This document shows positions 9,107 through 18,449 of a stretch of DNA of 64,000 nucleotides, piece after piece. Made by a program: the position numbers and the translations under genes. Each line of letters opens with the position of its first letter. The stretch's first letter is position 1. Under the pieces are notes generated by a model that ran no database searches, had not been told where the DNA came from, and worked only from the letters and a program-made list of their open reading frames with translations. The stretch comes from an uncultured SAR116 cluster alpha proteobacterium (GTDB lineage: Bacteria; Pseudomonadota; Alphaproteobacteria; Puniceispirillales; Puniceispirillaceae): the NCBI GenBank assembly GCA_902632595.1, contig CACPDC010000004.1, positions 1 through 64,000 on the forward strand, read 5' to 3'.

Positions 9107-9511
9107 ATGTTATCAAATATTCACATGCATGATGGTTTTCTGCATTCTCACATTTCTGAGAATGACCTTAAAGAAGATATATTACTTTTATCAACTGAGT
9201 TTATTGATGGGTTTACGCAATCAAATGATAAAATGGCCTTCTTAACGTTATCTGGCTTTCCAAATGAAATAGAATCCAAAACTGGAGGTCCGTCTTTGAA
9301 GCTTGTTAATACGAGGATTGAGACAAATTGGCAATTAGGTACTGCAAGCCCGTCCTTCGGAAGGCAAGAACTTACGTATTTACCCTATCCAAAAGAATTA
9401 GTGACTAATGTGACAAACATGATCTTCACGTATGTCTCTCTTCACGAAAAACAAGAAATAAACCTTATAAATTGGATTGCAGACAAACATTTTAAGGAAA
9501 AAGAAAAATAA
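9107..9511 (+). CDS. Unknown small protein linked to ureohydrolase
   Basis: This gene encodes 134 residues and I do not recognise it. It starts 21 bases after the ureohydrolase stop, so the two are probably cotranscribed. The protein looks soluble, with a His-rich N-terminus (HMHDGFLHSH, residues 6-15), mixed alpha/beta character and no signal peptide or transmembrane segment. The central part (TNWQLGTASPSFGRQ) looks conserved-domain-like. The histidine cluster could bind metal. A metal-delivery role for the neighbouring enzyme is only a guess. Confidence 0.6.
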   Translation: MLSNIHMHDGFLHSHISENDLKEDILLLSTEFIDGFTQSNDKMAFLTLSGFPNEIESKTGGPSLKLVNTRIETNWQLGTASPSFGRQELTYLPYPKELVTNVTNMIFTYVSLHEKQEINLINWIADKHFKEKEK

Positions 9512-9776
9512 TTTTTTAAATAAAAGATTTTTCAGCAACTTAAAACGTATTTTTCTCATCTAAAGCAATTCTCTGAATCAAGGTGAATATGTCAAATGCC
9601 CTCGTTTATCAAGTCGTACCAATTCAAGAGGATTTTGGTTATTGAAATAGAAAATTAGGAATATATTCTAAAATAGTGGTTTAATTTAAAAAATTTTGTT
9701 TTATGATAAATAATTTAGTGCAGAAAAGAAAAATAAAATTATATAACTTCGAAAAATCTTTTTAACGGAGAAAAAA
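9512..9776. other. Intergenic region before the TRAP operon
   Basis: This 265-base AT-rich gap holds a possible 18-codon reading frame at 9589-9645 with AGGTGA in front, which could be a leader peptide or a gene remnant. The second half (about 9650-9770) is extremely AT-rich and should contain the promoter of the TRAP genes. Confidence 0.3.
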
Positions 9777-10787
9777 TTGCTTAAAAAAATTTATACCATT
9801 TTATTCAGCTTCATAATGCTAGGGCTAAGTACCGGCATGGTAGGAGCAAGCCAATGGAAGTTTAATAATGGCCTACCCGAAGGTCGCGGTGAATCCAAAC
9901 AGTTAGAAACATTTGCCGCCGAAGTTTCCGATTTAACCAGCGGAAGCCTAGAGATAGATGTATTTCACGGCGGGTCCTTAAATTTGAAAGATAACGACGT
10001 GGCGCGCTGGTTACCGCAGGGGGCGGTTGAGATGGGACTTGTATGGGCCAACTACCTTGGTCGTGACGTCCCTGCTTTAAATGCAGTTATGATTCAAGGT
10101 TCCGTAGGAAGCTCCGAGGAATTAATAACGGCATTACCAGAAATACAGGAAATCTACAAAGAAGTGCTTACCGAGCTCGACATAGTTCCAACGGGATTTA
10201 TGGCGTTACCAATCTTAAAAGCATCAATTTTTTGCCGTGAAAAACCAGTTCGTACTTTAGCTGATCTAAAAACACGAAAACTACGCGTATGGAGTAACGA
10301 CCAAGTCGAGACTTTCAATAAATTAGGGGTTTCTGCTCAAATCGTTGGCCAAAATGATCTTTACGTTGCCCTACAAACTGGTGTTGTAGATTGTGCCGTC
10401 TATCCAGCCTTGTTCGCGCACACTATATCACTACAAGAAGTGACAAAATACGCATCGTACTTGTACCCAGTGGCTGGAGTGCCATACGTATTGGGAGCAT
10501 CCAAAGATGCTTGGAACACACTTTCTGATACTGAAAAAAATGCGATTACTACTGCAGCCAATAATGTGTGGGCTCGAACAAATGAATATTCTCAAGCTGA
10601 CCAAAAAGAAAATGCTGCAAGAGAGAAGCTCTCTGAGCAAGGTATTGAGTTTTTAGCTGACTTCTCAAATGATGATAGAAATCAATTTCTTTCTGCAGCT
10701 TCAGAAACCTGGAAGACAATGGCGACTGACGCAGGCGGAAAAGCTCCAGAATATCGTCAACGAATTTTGGATGTTCTTGGACGTTAA
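9777..10787 (+). CDS. TRAP transporter periplasmic binding protein (DctP family)
   Basis: This is a 336-residue extracytoplasmic solute receptor of a tripartite ATP-independent periplasmic transporter. It has a signal peptide of about 25 residues (cleavage near GMVGAS) and DctP features: [26 protein letters not shown] early in the fold, and the [12 protein letters not shown] region near residue 160 whose arginines normally bind a substrate carboxylate. The start is TTG at 9777, supported by ACGGAG upstream. The DctQ and DctM subunits follow directly. The substrate is probably an organic acid, a keto acid or a carboxylated nitrogen compound (inference). Confidence 0.92.
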   Translation: MLKKIYTILFSFIMLGLSTGMVGASQWKFNNGLPEGRGESKQLETFAAEVSDLTSGSLEIDVFHGGSLNLKDNDVARWLPQGAVEMGLVWANYLGRDVPALNAVMIQGSVGSSEELITALPEIQEIYKEVLTELDIVPTGFMALPILKASIFCREKPVRTLADLKTRKLRVWSNDQVETFNKLGVSAQIVGQNDLYVALQTGVVDCAVYPALFAHTISLQEVTKYASYLYPVAGVPYVLGASKDAWNTLSDTEKNAITTAANNVWARTNEYSQADQKENAAREKLSEQGIEFLADFSNDDRNQFLSAASETWKTMATDAGGKAPEYRQRILDVLGR

Positions 10788-10817
10788 ATAGAACATTTTT
10801 ATTATCGGAGTAACATT

Positions 10818-11342
10818 TTGGGAGAACGAACATTTCAAGAAAAACTCATTGTAGTATGCAAAAACACTGAAATGTTCGTTACTCCTATTTTTTTCCTGTT
10901 AGCTATTGTAGCGTCGCTAGCTAGCATCATGATTATAGGACTTATAGGTACCAGCGTAACTATGCGATACCTAGCTTATGCCCCATTTCGCTTCACTGAA
11001 GAGTTAGTGGGACTTCTTATGACAACCTCCTTTTTTCTCGCTCTACCAATGATAACTCTAAAAGCAAAACATGTGCGTGTTTTAATCGTTTTATCCTGTT
11101 TGCCACAGCGACTTAAAATTTGGGTTCACGCCGCAGCTAGCTTATTTGGTTGCGGCTTCTGTCTCTGGTTTCTTTATCTTAGTATTCCCTGGCTTGAATT
11201 TGCCTTCGGAAGGCAAATAAAAACAGAAGTAGGCCGATTACTAATGTACCCATGGATGGCGATTCTACCTACTTCAATGTGTTTAACTTTTTTTGCATTT
11301 TTTATTAGGGGCATTTTGAGTAATGCAGAGCAAATCAAATGA
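10818..11342 (+). CDS. TRAP transporter small membrane subunit (DctQ)
   Basis: This 174-residue protein has four predicted transmembrane helices, typical for the DctQ subunit. It begins with TTG at 10818, preceded by ATCGGAG at a good distance. It lies 30 bases after the DctP gene and overlaps the DctM gene by four bases (ATGA), so translation is probably coupled. It has the arrangement of short N-terminus, paired helices and basic loops common to the family. Confidence 0.9.
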   Translation: MGERTFQEKLIVVCKNTEMFVTPIFFLLAIVASLASIMIIGLIGTSVTMRYLAYAPFRFTEELVGLLMTTSFFLALPMITLKAKHVRVLIVLSCLPQRLKIWVHAAASLFGCGFCLWFLYLSIPWLEFAFGRQIKTEVGRLLMYPWMAILPTSMCLTFFAFFIRGILSNAEQIK

Positions 11343-12634
11343 CCTCATTTTGGATTGTTCTTTCGGGTGGTTTAGCATTACTGGCGGGTAGTGGCTTGGC
11401 ATTGGGAGCCTCTCTTGGTCTAACAGGGCTAATACTCCTACATTTTATTGCTGGTGGAATTACTTTTGTTGCAGTGGATGCTGTTTGGAATGTTCTCAAT
11501 TCCTTCACTTTGAGTGCTATTCCATTGTTCATAATTCTAGGGGAAATTATGCTTCGGAGTGAAGTGAGCAAAAAAATTTATGTTGCTTTATCTCCATTGT
11601 TCCAAAATGTTCCGGGAGGGCTTTTGCACACAAACATAGCGGTTTGCACGTTGTTCGGAGCAGTGAGTGGCTCAAGTTTATCTACAGCAGCGGCAGTAGG
11701 GTCGGTTGCTTATCCAGAAATGACTGAAAGAGGATATGACAAAAAAATGGTTGTGGGTTCCCTCGCTGGTGGCGGAACACTCGGTCTTTTGATTCCACCT
11801 AGCCTGTCGCTCTTAATTTATGGGGCACTAACAGAAACATCTATCGGACAGCTCTTTTTAGCTGGAATAATTCCAGGTGTTCTATTTGCCATCATGTTTA
11901 TGATTTATATTTATTTTAAATGTATGCGCCAACCGCTTCTTGCGCCTACTCAGGACTCAGCATTTAAATTTACGGATATCATTATTTATATTCTTAGTAT
12001 ATGGCCATTTTTAATTGTGGTTTTTGCAATCATGGGTAGTATTACTTTTGGCATCGCAACGCCGACGGAAGCTGCAGGGGTTGGTGTGATAGCGACCATG
12101 ATCTTAGGAAAGCTATGGGGTTCATTAACATTAAGAAAGCTAGTTGAAGCTATTTACTCTGCAACATTACTATATGCCTCAATTATGTTTGTTGTGATTG
12201 GCGCAACAATCCTCGCCCAAGCAGTCAGTTTACTTGGAATTCCTCAATCTATACTAGAAACGGTAAGAGAAACAAACCTCGGTCCACTTGCAGTTTTAAT
12301 TACTGTAATTTTAATTTATCTAATTTTAGGTTGTTTTTTTGACGGTCTTTCATTGATGATTATGACCCTCCCCATATTATTGCCTCTTATGTTAGGACTA
12401 GGGTATGACCCAATATGGCTTGGTGTCATAGTAACAATAATGATTGAAATTGGACAAGTAACACCACCAGTAGGTCTAAACTTATCAGTTCTTGTATCTG
12501 TTACCAAAGAGAAGGTGTCCCTGGGAGAAACTGCCTTAGCCACAATGCCTTACTGGCTTATATTGCTTTTAGGTATTGGCATACTCACGCTGGCACCAGA
12601 ACTTGCGTTATTTTTGCCTTCTAGTCTAATGTAG
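11339..12634 (+). CDS. TRAP transporter large permease (DctM)
   Basis: This is a 431-residue DctM-type sodium/solute symporter subunit with about 12-13 hydrophobic segments. Family landmarks include GAVSGSSLSTAAAVGSVAYPEM (about residues 105-125), GGGTLGLLIPPS and TPTEAAGVGV. It works with the DctQ and DctP subunits upstream to move substrate by a sodium gradient rather than ATP. The convergent M24 peptidase gene ends four bases beyond its stop. Confidence 0.93.
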   Translation: MTSFWIVLSGGLALLAGSGLALGASLGLTGLILLHFIAGGITFVAVDAVWNVLNSFTLSAIPLFIILGEIMLRSEVSKKIYVALSPLFQNVPGGLLHTNIAVCTLFGAVSGSSLSTAAAVGSVAYPEMTERGYDKKMVVGSLAGGGTLGLLIPPSLSLLIYGALTETSIGQLFLAGIIPGVLFAIMFMIYIYFKCMRQPLLAPTQDSAFKFTDIIIYILSIWPFLIVVFAIMGSITFGIATPTEAAGVGVIATMILGKLWGSLTLRKLVEAIYSATLLYASIMFVVIGATILAQAVSLLGIPQSILETVRETNLGPLAVLITVILIYLILGCFFDGLSLMIMTLPILLPLMLGLGYDPIWLGVIVTIMIEIGQVTPPVGLNLSVLVSVTKEKVSLGETALATMPYWLILLLGIGILTLAPELALFLPSSLM

Positions 12635-12638
12635 TGAT

Positions 12639-13880
12639 TTATCTTTTTATTGACTGAAGTTGTATCGGAAGTGAATTCATCATTTCGCATCCAGTATCAC
12701 AAACAAGAAATTGATTCTCAATTATCATAGCCCCTAAGCCATCTATATACCAAGGGCATTCAAATGCCATGACCATGCCAGGCTCTAATCTTGTTTCTGC
12801 ATCCGCTGAGATAAATGGCCACTGCTCACTTCCTAAGCCGTTACCAAGCCCATGTCCAAAGTGTCCTCTTGTATAGGAGCTAAAACCGTGGTCTCTTATG
12901 GCCGATAGTGCAGCCCAATAAATATCTTTTAGTTGTTTTCCTGGATGCAACTGGCTACATCCTGCTTGAAAACCTGAAAGCAAGGCATCGTATATTTCTA
13001 ATTTTGTATTACTTGGTTCCCCAAATACAAAGGTGCGAGCTCCATCTGAACTATAACCATCAACAAGACATCCAACATCAACTTTTATTAAATCCCCCTC
13101 TTTCACTCTGGCATTTCCTCCCCACGGGTTATCCCCAACAGAGATATATTCCCATGAACCATTCAATGCGGCACTCTTAGAATGACCGTATATTTTCTCT
13201 TTCCAGATTATTGCTAATTCATCTCTTGAAATACCCTCTTTTATCGAATCTCTTATTGCGATCATTCCACTCTCTGCGATCTCAGAAGCTAGTTTGAGGT
13301 GCTTTATTTCTATTTCATTTTTGACCATTTTGAGATTGTCAATCATATTATCCGCCTCTACCAGTTCTATCTTTTTAAGAATAGTTTTCATTTCTGGATA
13401 CTCAGATACAGATATAGCTGAAGCCTCATATCCAATGCGGGTATCAGCTAGACCATGCTCAAAAATTACATCCCGTAAATGCTGATAACAAATTTGCGGC
13501 TCAAATGTGGTAGGGCGATTGAATTCTTCAGGCCTACTCTGAGCAACTACAAAAGAGGCAATTTGTTCTGTCGCACTTTTGCTTTTATCTTCCATTGTAA
13601 GGTTTGAAGTCTCAACCCAAATTGGGCTCTCTCTTACATCCTTTATGTGACTAAGCGCCCGAAAATTTTCCACAAATAAATCGCTTACAATAGCAGTTTC
13701 AGCAATTGTGTGGTCCCTAGGAATTAAAACAGCTACAGCGCCAGACCTGCGCCACATTGTTGCAACGCCTGCATTTACCCCAGTGGCATAAACAAAGCTT
13801 TCGGGGGAAAGGAGAATTAATGCTTCCACACCCATTCCCAACATTAATTTCTCTGCTCTAATCCTGTCTAAATTAGCCAT
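12639..13880 (-). CDS. M24 family metallopeptidase (Xaa-Pro dipeptidase/creatinase-like)
   Basis: This 413-residue protein has the two-part M24 architecture: a creatinase N-terminal domain (residues 1-175) and a pita-bread catalytic domain (about 185-405). The five metal ligands are visible as Asp268, Asp279, His343, Glu374 and Glu388, in VDVGCLVDGYSSDGAR, GHFGHG, FECPWY and IIENQF. AAGGAAAATT precedes the ATG. Members cleave Xaa-Pro dipeptides, creatine-like C-N bonds or, in DddP, DMSP. Context with TRAP and amidase genes suggests use of imported nitrogen compounds, but the substrate is not readable. Confidence 0.88.
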   Translation of the reverse strand: MANLDRIRAEKLMLGMGVEALILLSPESFVYATGVNAGVATMWRRSGAVAVLIPRDHTIAETAIVSDLFVENFRALSHIKDVRESPIWVETSNLTMEDKSKSATEQIASFVVAQSRPEEFNRPTTFEPQICYQHLRDVIFEHGLADTRIGYEASAISVSEYPEMKTILKKIELVEADNMIDNLKMVKNEIEIKHLKLASEIAESGMIAIRDSIKEGISRDELAIIWKEKIYGHSKSAALNGSWEYISVGDNPWGGNARVKEGDLIKVDVGCLVDGYSSDGARTFVFGEPSNTKLEIYDALLSGFQAGCSQLHPGKQLKDIYWAALSAIRDHGFSSYTRGHFGHGLGNGLGSEQWPFISADAETRLEPGMVMAFECPWYIDGLGAMIIENQFLVCDTGCEMMNSLPIQLQSIKR

Positions 13881-13929
13881 ATAGAATTTTCCTTAAGACA
13901 CTAAGCGTATTACAGAGCGGCAAGTCTTT

Positions 13930-14844
13930 TTATGATTTTGATATAGTATTTTTATGATGCTCAAATAAATAAATACCGCTAAAAACAATAACCATTGCTA
14001 TAAGATGATAAAAGCTGAAAGTCTCATCTAATATTATAACCGCCATAACTGCAGAAAAGATTGGAACTAGGTTCGCATAAAGACCTGCAGAACTAGGGCC
14101 TATTAGATCAACCCCCCTCATAAAAAATATCTGAGACAAAAAGGAAGGAACGAGAGCTATATATAGAAGGACGTACCATCCTTTAACAGTAGGTTCCTGA
14201 AATCCATAAATTGCTGTTTCTATTAAAACTAATGGAATTGTCATTAAGAACGCCGCAATCGAAAAATACCCCATCATCACTAGCCCAGAAACATTGGGTC
14301 TATTTTTTAAACCAAGCGAATATCCTGCATAAAACAAACAGGCTAAAAGCATTAGTAAATCACCATTGTTGAATGTTAATAAAAGAAGGTGATTAATTGA
14401 TCCCTTTGTAACAACAATAGCGCAGCCAACAAAAGTAAATATCACTCCGGTTATTTGGATGAAATTTACCCGAGACCCGAATAGAAAAAATGATCCAACT
14501 AAAATCATAGCCGGCATAATACTCTGAATTATGCCTAAATTGATTGCTGTTGTGGAATGCGCCGCTAAATAATATAAGGCGTTAAATAGAGTCAAACCAA
14601 AACCACCCATAAAAAAAATCCATCTTAGTTTTTGGCTAGCTAGATTCCAATTAGCAATAATCTCTTTACTACTCATTGACCAGATAAGAACAACTACGAT
14701 ACCCCACCTGAGAAAAATCAGCGTCATTGGATTGATTTCATCAACTGCTAGTCTACCTGCAATAGTGTTGCTTCCCCAACCTAATGTCGCAAGTATAAGC
14801 ATTGCAGGGGCGCTAGAATAAATATAACGAACAATCAATTTCAT
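13930..14844 (-). CDS. DMT superfamily permease (EamA domains)
   Basis: This protein of about 304 residues has ten hydrophobic helices in two EamA repeats, typical of drug/metabolite exporters. The first repeat opens with LATLGWGSNTIAGRLAVDEINPMTLIFLRW-type sequence. The second ends near PIFSAVMAVIILDE. I take the ATG at 14844. The frame extends to a GTG at 14862 without better support. It may export amino acids or related metabolites, as many family members do. Direction is minus, head to head with phoR. Confidence 0.88.
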   Translation of the reverse strand: MKLIVRYIYSSAPAMLILATLGWGSNTIAGRLAVDEINPMTLIFLRWGIVVVLIWSMSSKEIIANWNLASQKLRWIFFMGGFGLTLFNALYYLAAHSTTAINLGIIQSIMPAMILVGSFFLFGSRVNFIQITGVIFTFVGCAIVVTKGSINHLLLLTFNNGDLLMLLACLFYAGYSLGLKNRPNVSGLVMMGYFSIAAFLMTIPLVLIETAIYGFQEPTVKGWYVLLYIALVPSFLSQIFFMRGVDLIGPSSAGLYANLVPIFSAVMAVIILDETFSFYHLIAMVIVFSGIYLFEHHKNTISKS

Positions 14845-14969
14845 TGCATAAGGGTAAAACACAAATTAAATTGAAGATAGTAACATTTAATAAAATGCTG
14901 TTTACATCGGAATAATTAGGTTGGAGATTTCACTGATTTTATAGAATAAAGCGACCTAAAGGTAATGCT

Positions 14970-16100
14970 ATGAGCGATATGATAGATAAAAAAACAAATG
15001 TAGAACAAAATATCTCAACCGTTAATGCGATCTCGTATTTGGGAAAAATGATGGATGATGCTTTATTGGAGATAGATTTAGAACATTATATCATAGATGC
15101 AAACCCTGCTGCCAAACGGCTATTAGGTGACAACTTAATTGGATCGTTTCTAAACAAGCGGATTAATTATAAAGCTTTAAAAGATGAACTACAGACATCT
15201 ATTAAAGAAAATAAGATTATTGAGTTTACATCGACTCCAACAAACAACAAATACCATCAACTTAGAGGTCGGTTAATGCCGATTAATGCTCAAAAAGTTG
15301 CTGTATTGTTGATGGATATGACATTGCAGCATAATTTAGAAAAGATGCGCAGAGATTTTATTGCAAATGTAAGTCATGAATTACGTTCGCCACTTACAAG
15401 TGTAATTGGTTTTATTGAAACCATTCAAAACACTACTAATATTGATGAGAAGAACCTAAAACATTTTTTGGAAATAATGGAAGATGAATCCAAAAGGATG
15501 TCTCGTTTGATTGATGATTTATTATCTTTATCCAGAGTCGAAGTTGATGAACATATCGCGCCAACCGGAAAAGTATGCATAAAATCAGTGTTGGAGTCGG
15601 TTATATCCACATTCAATGATAGAGCCACAAAATCTGGGCATTTGATTGAGCTAATAGACAATCGTAATGATTTATTGGAGCAACCCATTATAAGAGGAGA
15701 GATTGACGAAATTACAGAGGTTTTTCATAACTTATTGGATAATGCTTTGAAATATAGCTTTTTAAAAAGTACGGTAAAAATCGAAATAACAGATACAGTT
15801 ACTAGAGAGATTATAGTAGATATCACAAATAAAGGTGAAGGAATCGAAGAAAAACACATACAAAGATTGACAGAGCGCTTTTATCGGGTAGATAAGGGGC
15901 GCTCCAGACAAATGGGAGGAACGGGACTGGGATTAGCTATAGTGAAACACATAGTTAACAAACATAGGGGTAATTTACATATTACCAGTGAACCTAAAAA
16001 ATACACTAATTTTCGAGTTATTATACCAAAAAGTAATGCTCTTCTTTCTAATTTAGAAAACGATAATAAAACAAAAGCAAAATCAATTTTACTTCGATGA
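14970..16100 (+). CDS. phoR: PhoR-like sensor histidine kinase, without membrane anchor
   Basis: This is a 376-residue sensor kinase pairing with PhoB. A PAS domain occupies about residues 25-115. The dimerisation domain has the H-box FIANVSHELRSPLTS with phospho-acceptor His136. The ATPase domain has the N-box FHNLLDNALKYS near 252-263 and GGTGLGLAIV near 317-325. It most resembles PhoR, but no N-terminal transmembrane helices are visible, whereas classical PhoR is membrane-anchored. AAAGGT precedes the ATG. The response-regulator gene follows after about 55 bases, and a phosphate permease with a Pho box comes next. Confidence 0.85.
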   Translation: MSDMIDKKTNVEQNISTVNAISYLGKMMDDALLEIDLEHYIIDANPAAKRLLGDNLIGSFLNKRINYKALKDELQTSIKENKIIEFTSTPTNNKYHQLRGRLMPINAQKVAVLLMDMTLQHNLEKMRRDFIANVSHELRSPLTSVIGFIETIQNTTNIDEKNLKHFLEIMEDESKRMSRLIDDLLSLSRVEVDEHIAPTGKVCIKSVLESVISTFNDRATKSGHLIELIDNRNDLLEQPIIRGEIDEITEVFHNLLDNALKYSFLKSTVKIEITDTVTREIIVDITNKGEGIEEKHIQRLTERFYRVDKGRSRQMGGTGLGLAIVKHIVNKHRGNLHITSEPKKYTNFRVIIPKSNALLSNLENDNKTKAKSILLR

Positions 16101-16154
16101 TGTATTTACGTTTTTATAATACTTTCTCCAAATTATAAAAGAGGAGTGGATCGC

Positions 16155-16865
16155 TTGAACAAAATAAAAATTCTTATTGCAGACGACGAACCAAATCAAT
16201 TAGAGCTCATTAGATTTAATCTGACAAAAGAAAACTTTGATGTGATTTCAGCCTCGGATGGAGAAGAAGCACTATGCTTATCTGAAGAGATTTTTCCTGA
16301 TTTAATTATTCTGGACTGGATGATGCCAAAAATGTCAGGAATTGATGTATGTCGAAAATTGCGTTCCAAGAGTGTTTCTAGAGACATACCTATAATTATA
16401 TTGAGTGCCAGAGGTGAAGAAGGAGACCGCACATTAGGTCTTGAAATTGGAGCAGATGATTACGTAACAAAACCATTTTCTCCAATGGAGCTTTTGGCAA
16501 GAATAAAAGCTATTCTTCGTCGTTCAAGACCGTCACTAGCAAATGATTATATGGAATTTGAAAAGTTACGCATTTATCCCTCAACACAAATAGTAAAATA
16601 CAACGGAGAAAAAATTAACTTAGGTCCTAAAGAATTTAAGATATTATCTCTTCTTATGGAACGACCGGAGCAAATTTTTAGCAGAACACAAATACTTGAT
16701 AAAGTTTGGGGGCATGGGATAGACGTTGAACAACGAACAATCGATGTTTACATAAGACGAATTCGAAAAGCCTTAATGATAGATTCTAATGAATCCAAAA
16801 ATATTATTCGAACAGTTCGAGGTTCTGGATATGCATTAGTAACAAGTAAATTTGGCTTTCATTAA
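16155..16865 (+). CDS. phoB: PhoB-like phosphate response regulator
   Basis: This is an OmpR/PhoB-family regulator. The receiver domain has the acidic pair in IADDEPNQ, phospho-acceptor Asp54 (ILDWMMPKMSG) and Lys in VTKPFSPME. The C-terminal winged helix spans about residues 135-230 (LGPKEFKIL... VDVYIRRIRKAL). The frame also has a GTG at 16146, but AGAGGAG sits on top of that codon. The TTG at 16155 lies eight bases downstream of it, so I prefer TTG, giving 236 residues beginning at NKIKILIADDE. It follows phoR and precedes the pit gene, whose promoter contains a Pho box. Confidence 0.9.
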   Translation: MNKIKILIADDEPNQLELIRFNLTKENFDVISASDGEEALCLSEEIFPDLIILDWMMPKMSGIDVCRKLRSKSVSRDIPIIILSARGEEGDRTLGLEIGADDYVTKPFSPMELLARIKAILRRSRPSLANDYMEFEKLRIYPSTQIVKYNGEKINLGPKEFKILSLLMERPEQIFSRTQILDKVWGHGIDVEQRTIDVYIRRIRKALMIDSNESKNIIRTVRGSGYALVTSKFGFH

Positions 16866-16872
16866 TATTTTT

Positions 16873-16890
16873 TTGTCATGAAACTGTAAC
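16873..16890 (+). promoter_or_regulatory. Pho box (PhoB binding site) upstream of the PiT gene
   Basis: TTGTCAT (16873-16879), four bases, then CTGTAAC (16884-16890): two 7-base direct repeats close to the CTGTCAT consensus with the correct 4-base spacer. A TATAAAT -10 element at 16901-16907 sits 10 bases after the box, as in PhoB-activated promoters where the box replaces the -35 element. It lies 75 bases before the permease start. Confidence 0.78.
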
Positions 16891-16964
16891 AAATTCCTAC
16901 TATAAATATCGTTGTTTTTAATAATAAAGCAACTTGTATTAAAACTTTATTTAAAGGTGAAAAA

Positions 16965-18449
16965 ATGCAACTGGAAAATTCTGGTAGGTATATTAACGAC
17001 TTAATAAGATTTAATTTAATTAGTAAAAATGTAAATTTACTTAGAACTGGTTTTTTACCGGTTATTCTAGCTGGTATTTTTTTATTGTTGGTGGCTTTGT
17101 TTGGTGTTTATCATTTTAACGTTCCAAATGAAAACATTCTTATTTTCGTAATAGCAGCGGTGATTGGCGGTTATATGGCTCTTAATATTGGAGCTAACGA
17201 TGTTGCGAATAATATGGGCCCAGCCGTTGGTGGCAAAGTAATCACTGTGGCGGTAGCCGTAATAATTGCAGCGATTTGTGAGAGTGCAGGCGCGCTTCTT
17301 GCGGGAGGTGATGTTGTTCAGACAGTTGCAAAAGGTATAATTAATCCTGGAGATAGTATCCTAATCCATGATTTTAGGATTCTTATGTTGAGTGCTCTTC
17401 TCGCAGCTGCTTTATGGGTTAATTTGGCGACCATTTTAAACGCGCCGGTATCTACGACGCATTCAATCGTAGGAGGTGTTTTGGGCGCAGGTATTGCTGC
17501 AGCTGGCTTTGGCTTGGTTAATTGGCTTACAATGTCGAAAATAGCTGCAAGTTGGGTAATTTCCCCGGTTTTTGGAGGGATTATCGCTGCATCGATGTTA
17601 TTTTTTATTCAAACTAAAATTATAAATGTTTTAGATCGAAAAACAGCTGCAAAAAGATGGGTGCCTATTCTTATTGCAATAATGGCAGGTGCGTTCGCGG
17701 CCTATATGTCTCTAAAAGGGCTTAAAAAAATCTGGAAGCCATCATCATCCGAGGTCATATTATATTCCATAATCGCTTTTTTTGCAGCTTGGCTCATTTC
17801 AAAGCCCTTCATTAAAAAAATATCTAGTGGGCTTTCTAACGACAAGAAACAAATATACTCTTTGTTTAATCTCCCATTAATTATAAGTGTTTCACTATTA
17901 TGTTTTGCTCACGGAGCTAATGACGTTGCAAATGCTGTCGGTCCTTTAGCAGCCATTGTTTCAACATATGAGGCAACAACGGTAGAGGCAAAAGTGGCTA
18001 TACCGTTCTGGGTCATGTTAATAGGTGCCTTAGGCCTAGCAATAGGGCTTGTTTTATTTGGACCAAAATTAATCAATACTGTGGGGGAAAAGATTACCAA
18101 GTTAAATGCACCGCGCGCTTATTGTGTGGCACTTGCCTCGTCAATAACGGTCTTGATTGCAACAACATTAGGCTTACCTGTTAGCTCTACGCATATAGCT
18201 ATTGGAGCTATTTTCGGCGTTGGCTTTCTTCGGGAATTTTTAGAAAATCCAAATAAAAAACGTTTAAGACCAATCCACAAACTTAATCATTCATCTGCCG
18301 AGGCTTTTAAAAATATCAACATACGATTACGTAGAAAACTTGTACGAAGAAAATTTGTGTTATCAATTGGTGCGGCTTGGGTGATTACAGTACCAGTTTC
18401 TGCTCTTCTCGCTGCTTGTCTTTTTTTTGCTTTGCAATATCTAATATAG
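16965..18449 (+). CDS. pit: PiT-family inorganic phosphate transporter
   Basis: This is a 494-residue PiT permease with about 11-12 helices. The two family signature repeats are visible: GANDVANNMGPAVGG near residue 76 and HGANDVANAVGPLAA near residue 313. An internal hydrophilic loop and a basic C-terminal loop (RLRRKLVRRK) precede the last helix. AAAGGTG precedes the ATG. It imports phosphate by cation symport. It is preceded by a Pho box and by phoR-phoB, implying phosphate-starvation control, unlike the constitutive PitA of enterobacteria. Its 3' end overlaps the convergent Nudix gene by 65 bases. Confidence 0.93.
   Translation: MQLENSGRYINDLIRFNLISKNVNLLRTGFLPVILAGIFLLLVALFGVYHFNVPNENILIFVIAAVIGGYMALNIGANDVANNMGPAVGGKVITVAVAVIIAAICESAGALLAGGDVVQTVAKGIINPGDSILIHDFRILMLSALLAAALWVNLATILNAPVSTTHSIVGGVLGAGIAAAGFGLVNWLTMSKIAASWVISPVFGGIIAASMLFFIQTKIINVLDRKTAAKRWVPILIAIMAGAFAAYMSLKGLKKIWKPSSSEVILYSIIAFFAAWLISKPFIKKISSGLSNDKKQIYSLFNLPLIISVSLLCFAHGANDVANAVGPLAAIVSTYEATTVEAKVAIPFWVMLIGALGLAIGLVLFGPKLINTVGEKITKLNAPRAYCVALASSITVLIATTLGLPVSSTHIAIGAIFGVGFLREFLENPNKKRLRPIHKLNHSSAEAFKNINIRLRRKLVRRKFVLSIGAAWVITVPVSALLAACLFFALQYLI

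Noticed and set aside
12639..13880. M24 gene as DMSP lyase DddP
   Set aside because: DddP is an M24 relative, but the metal-ligand set seen here is the general prolidase/creatinase pattern. No DddP-specific feature was recognised, so I kept the family-level name.
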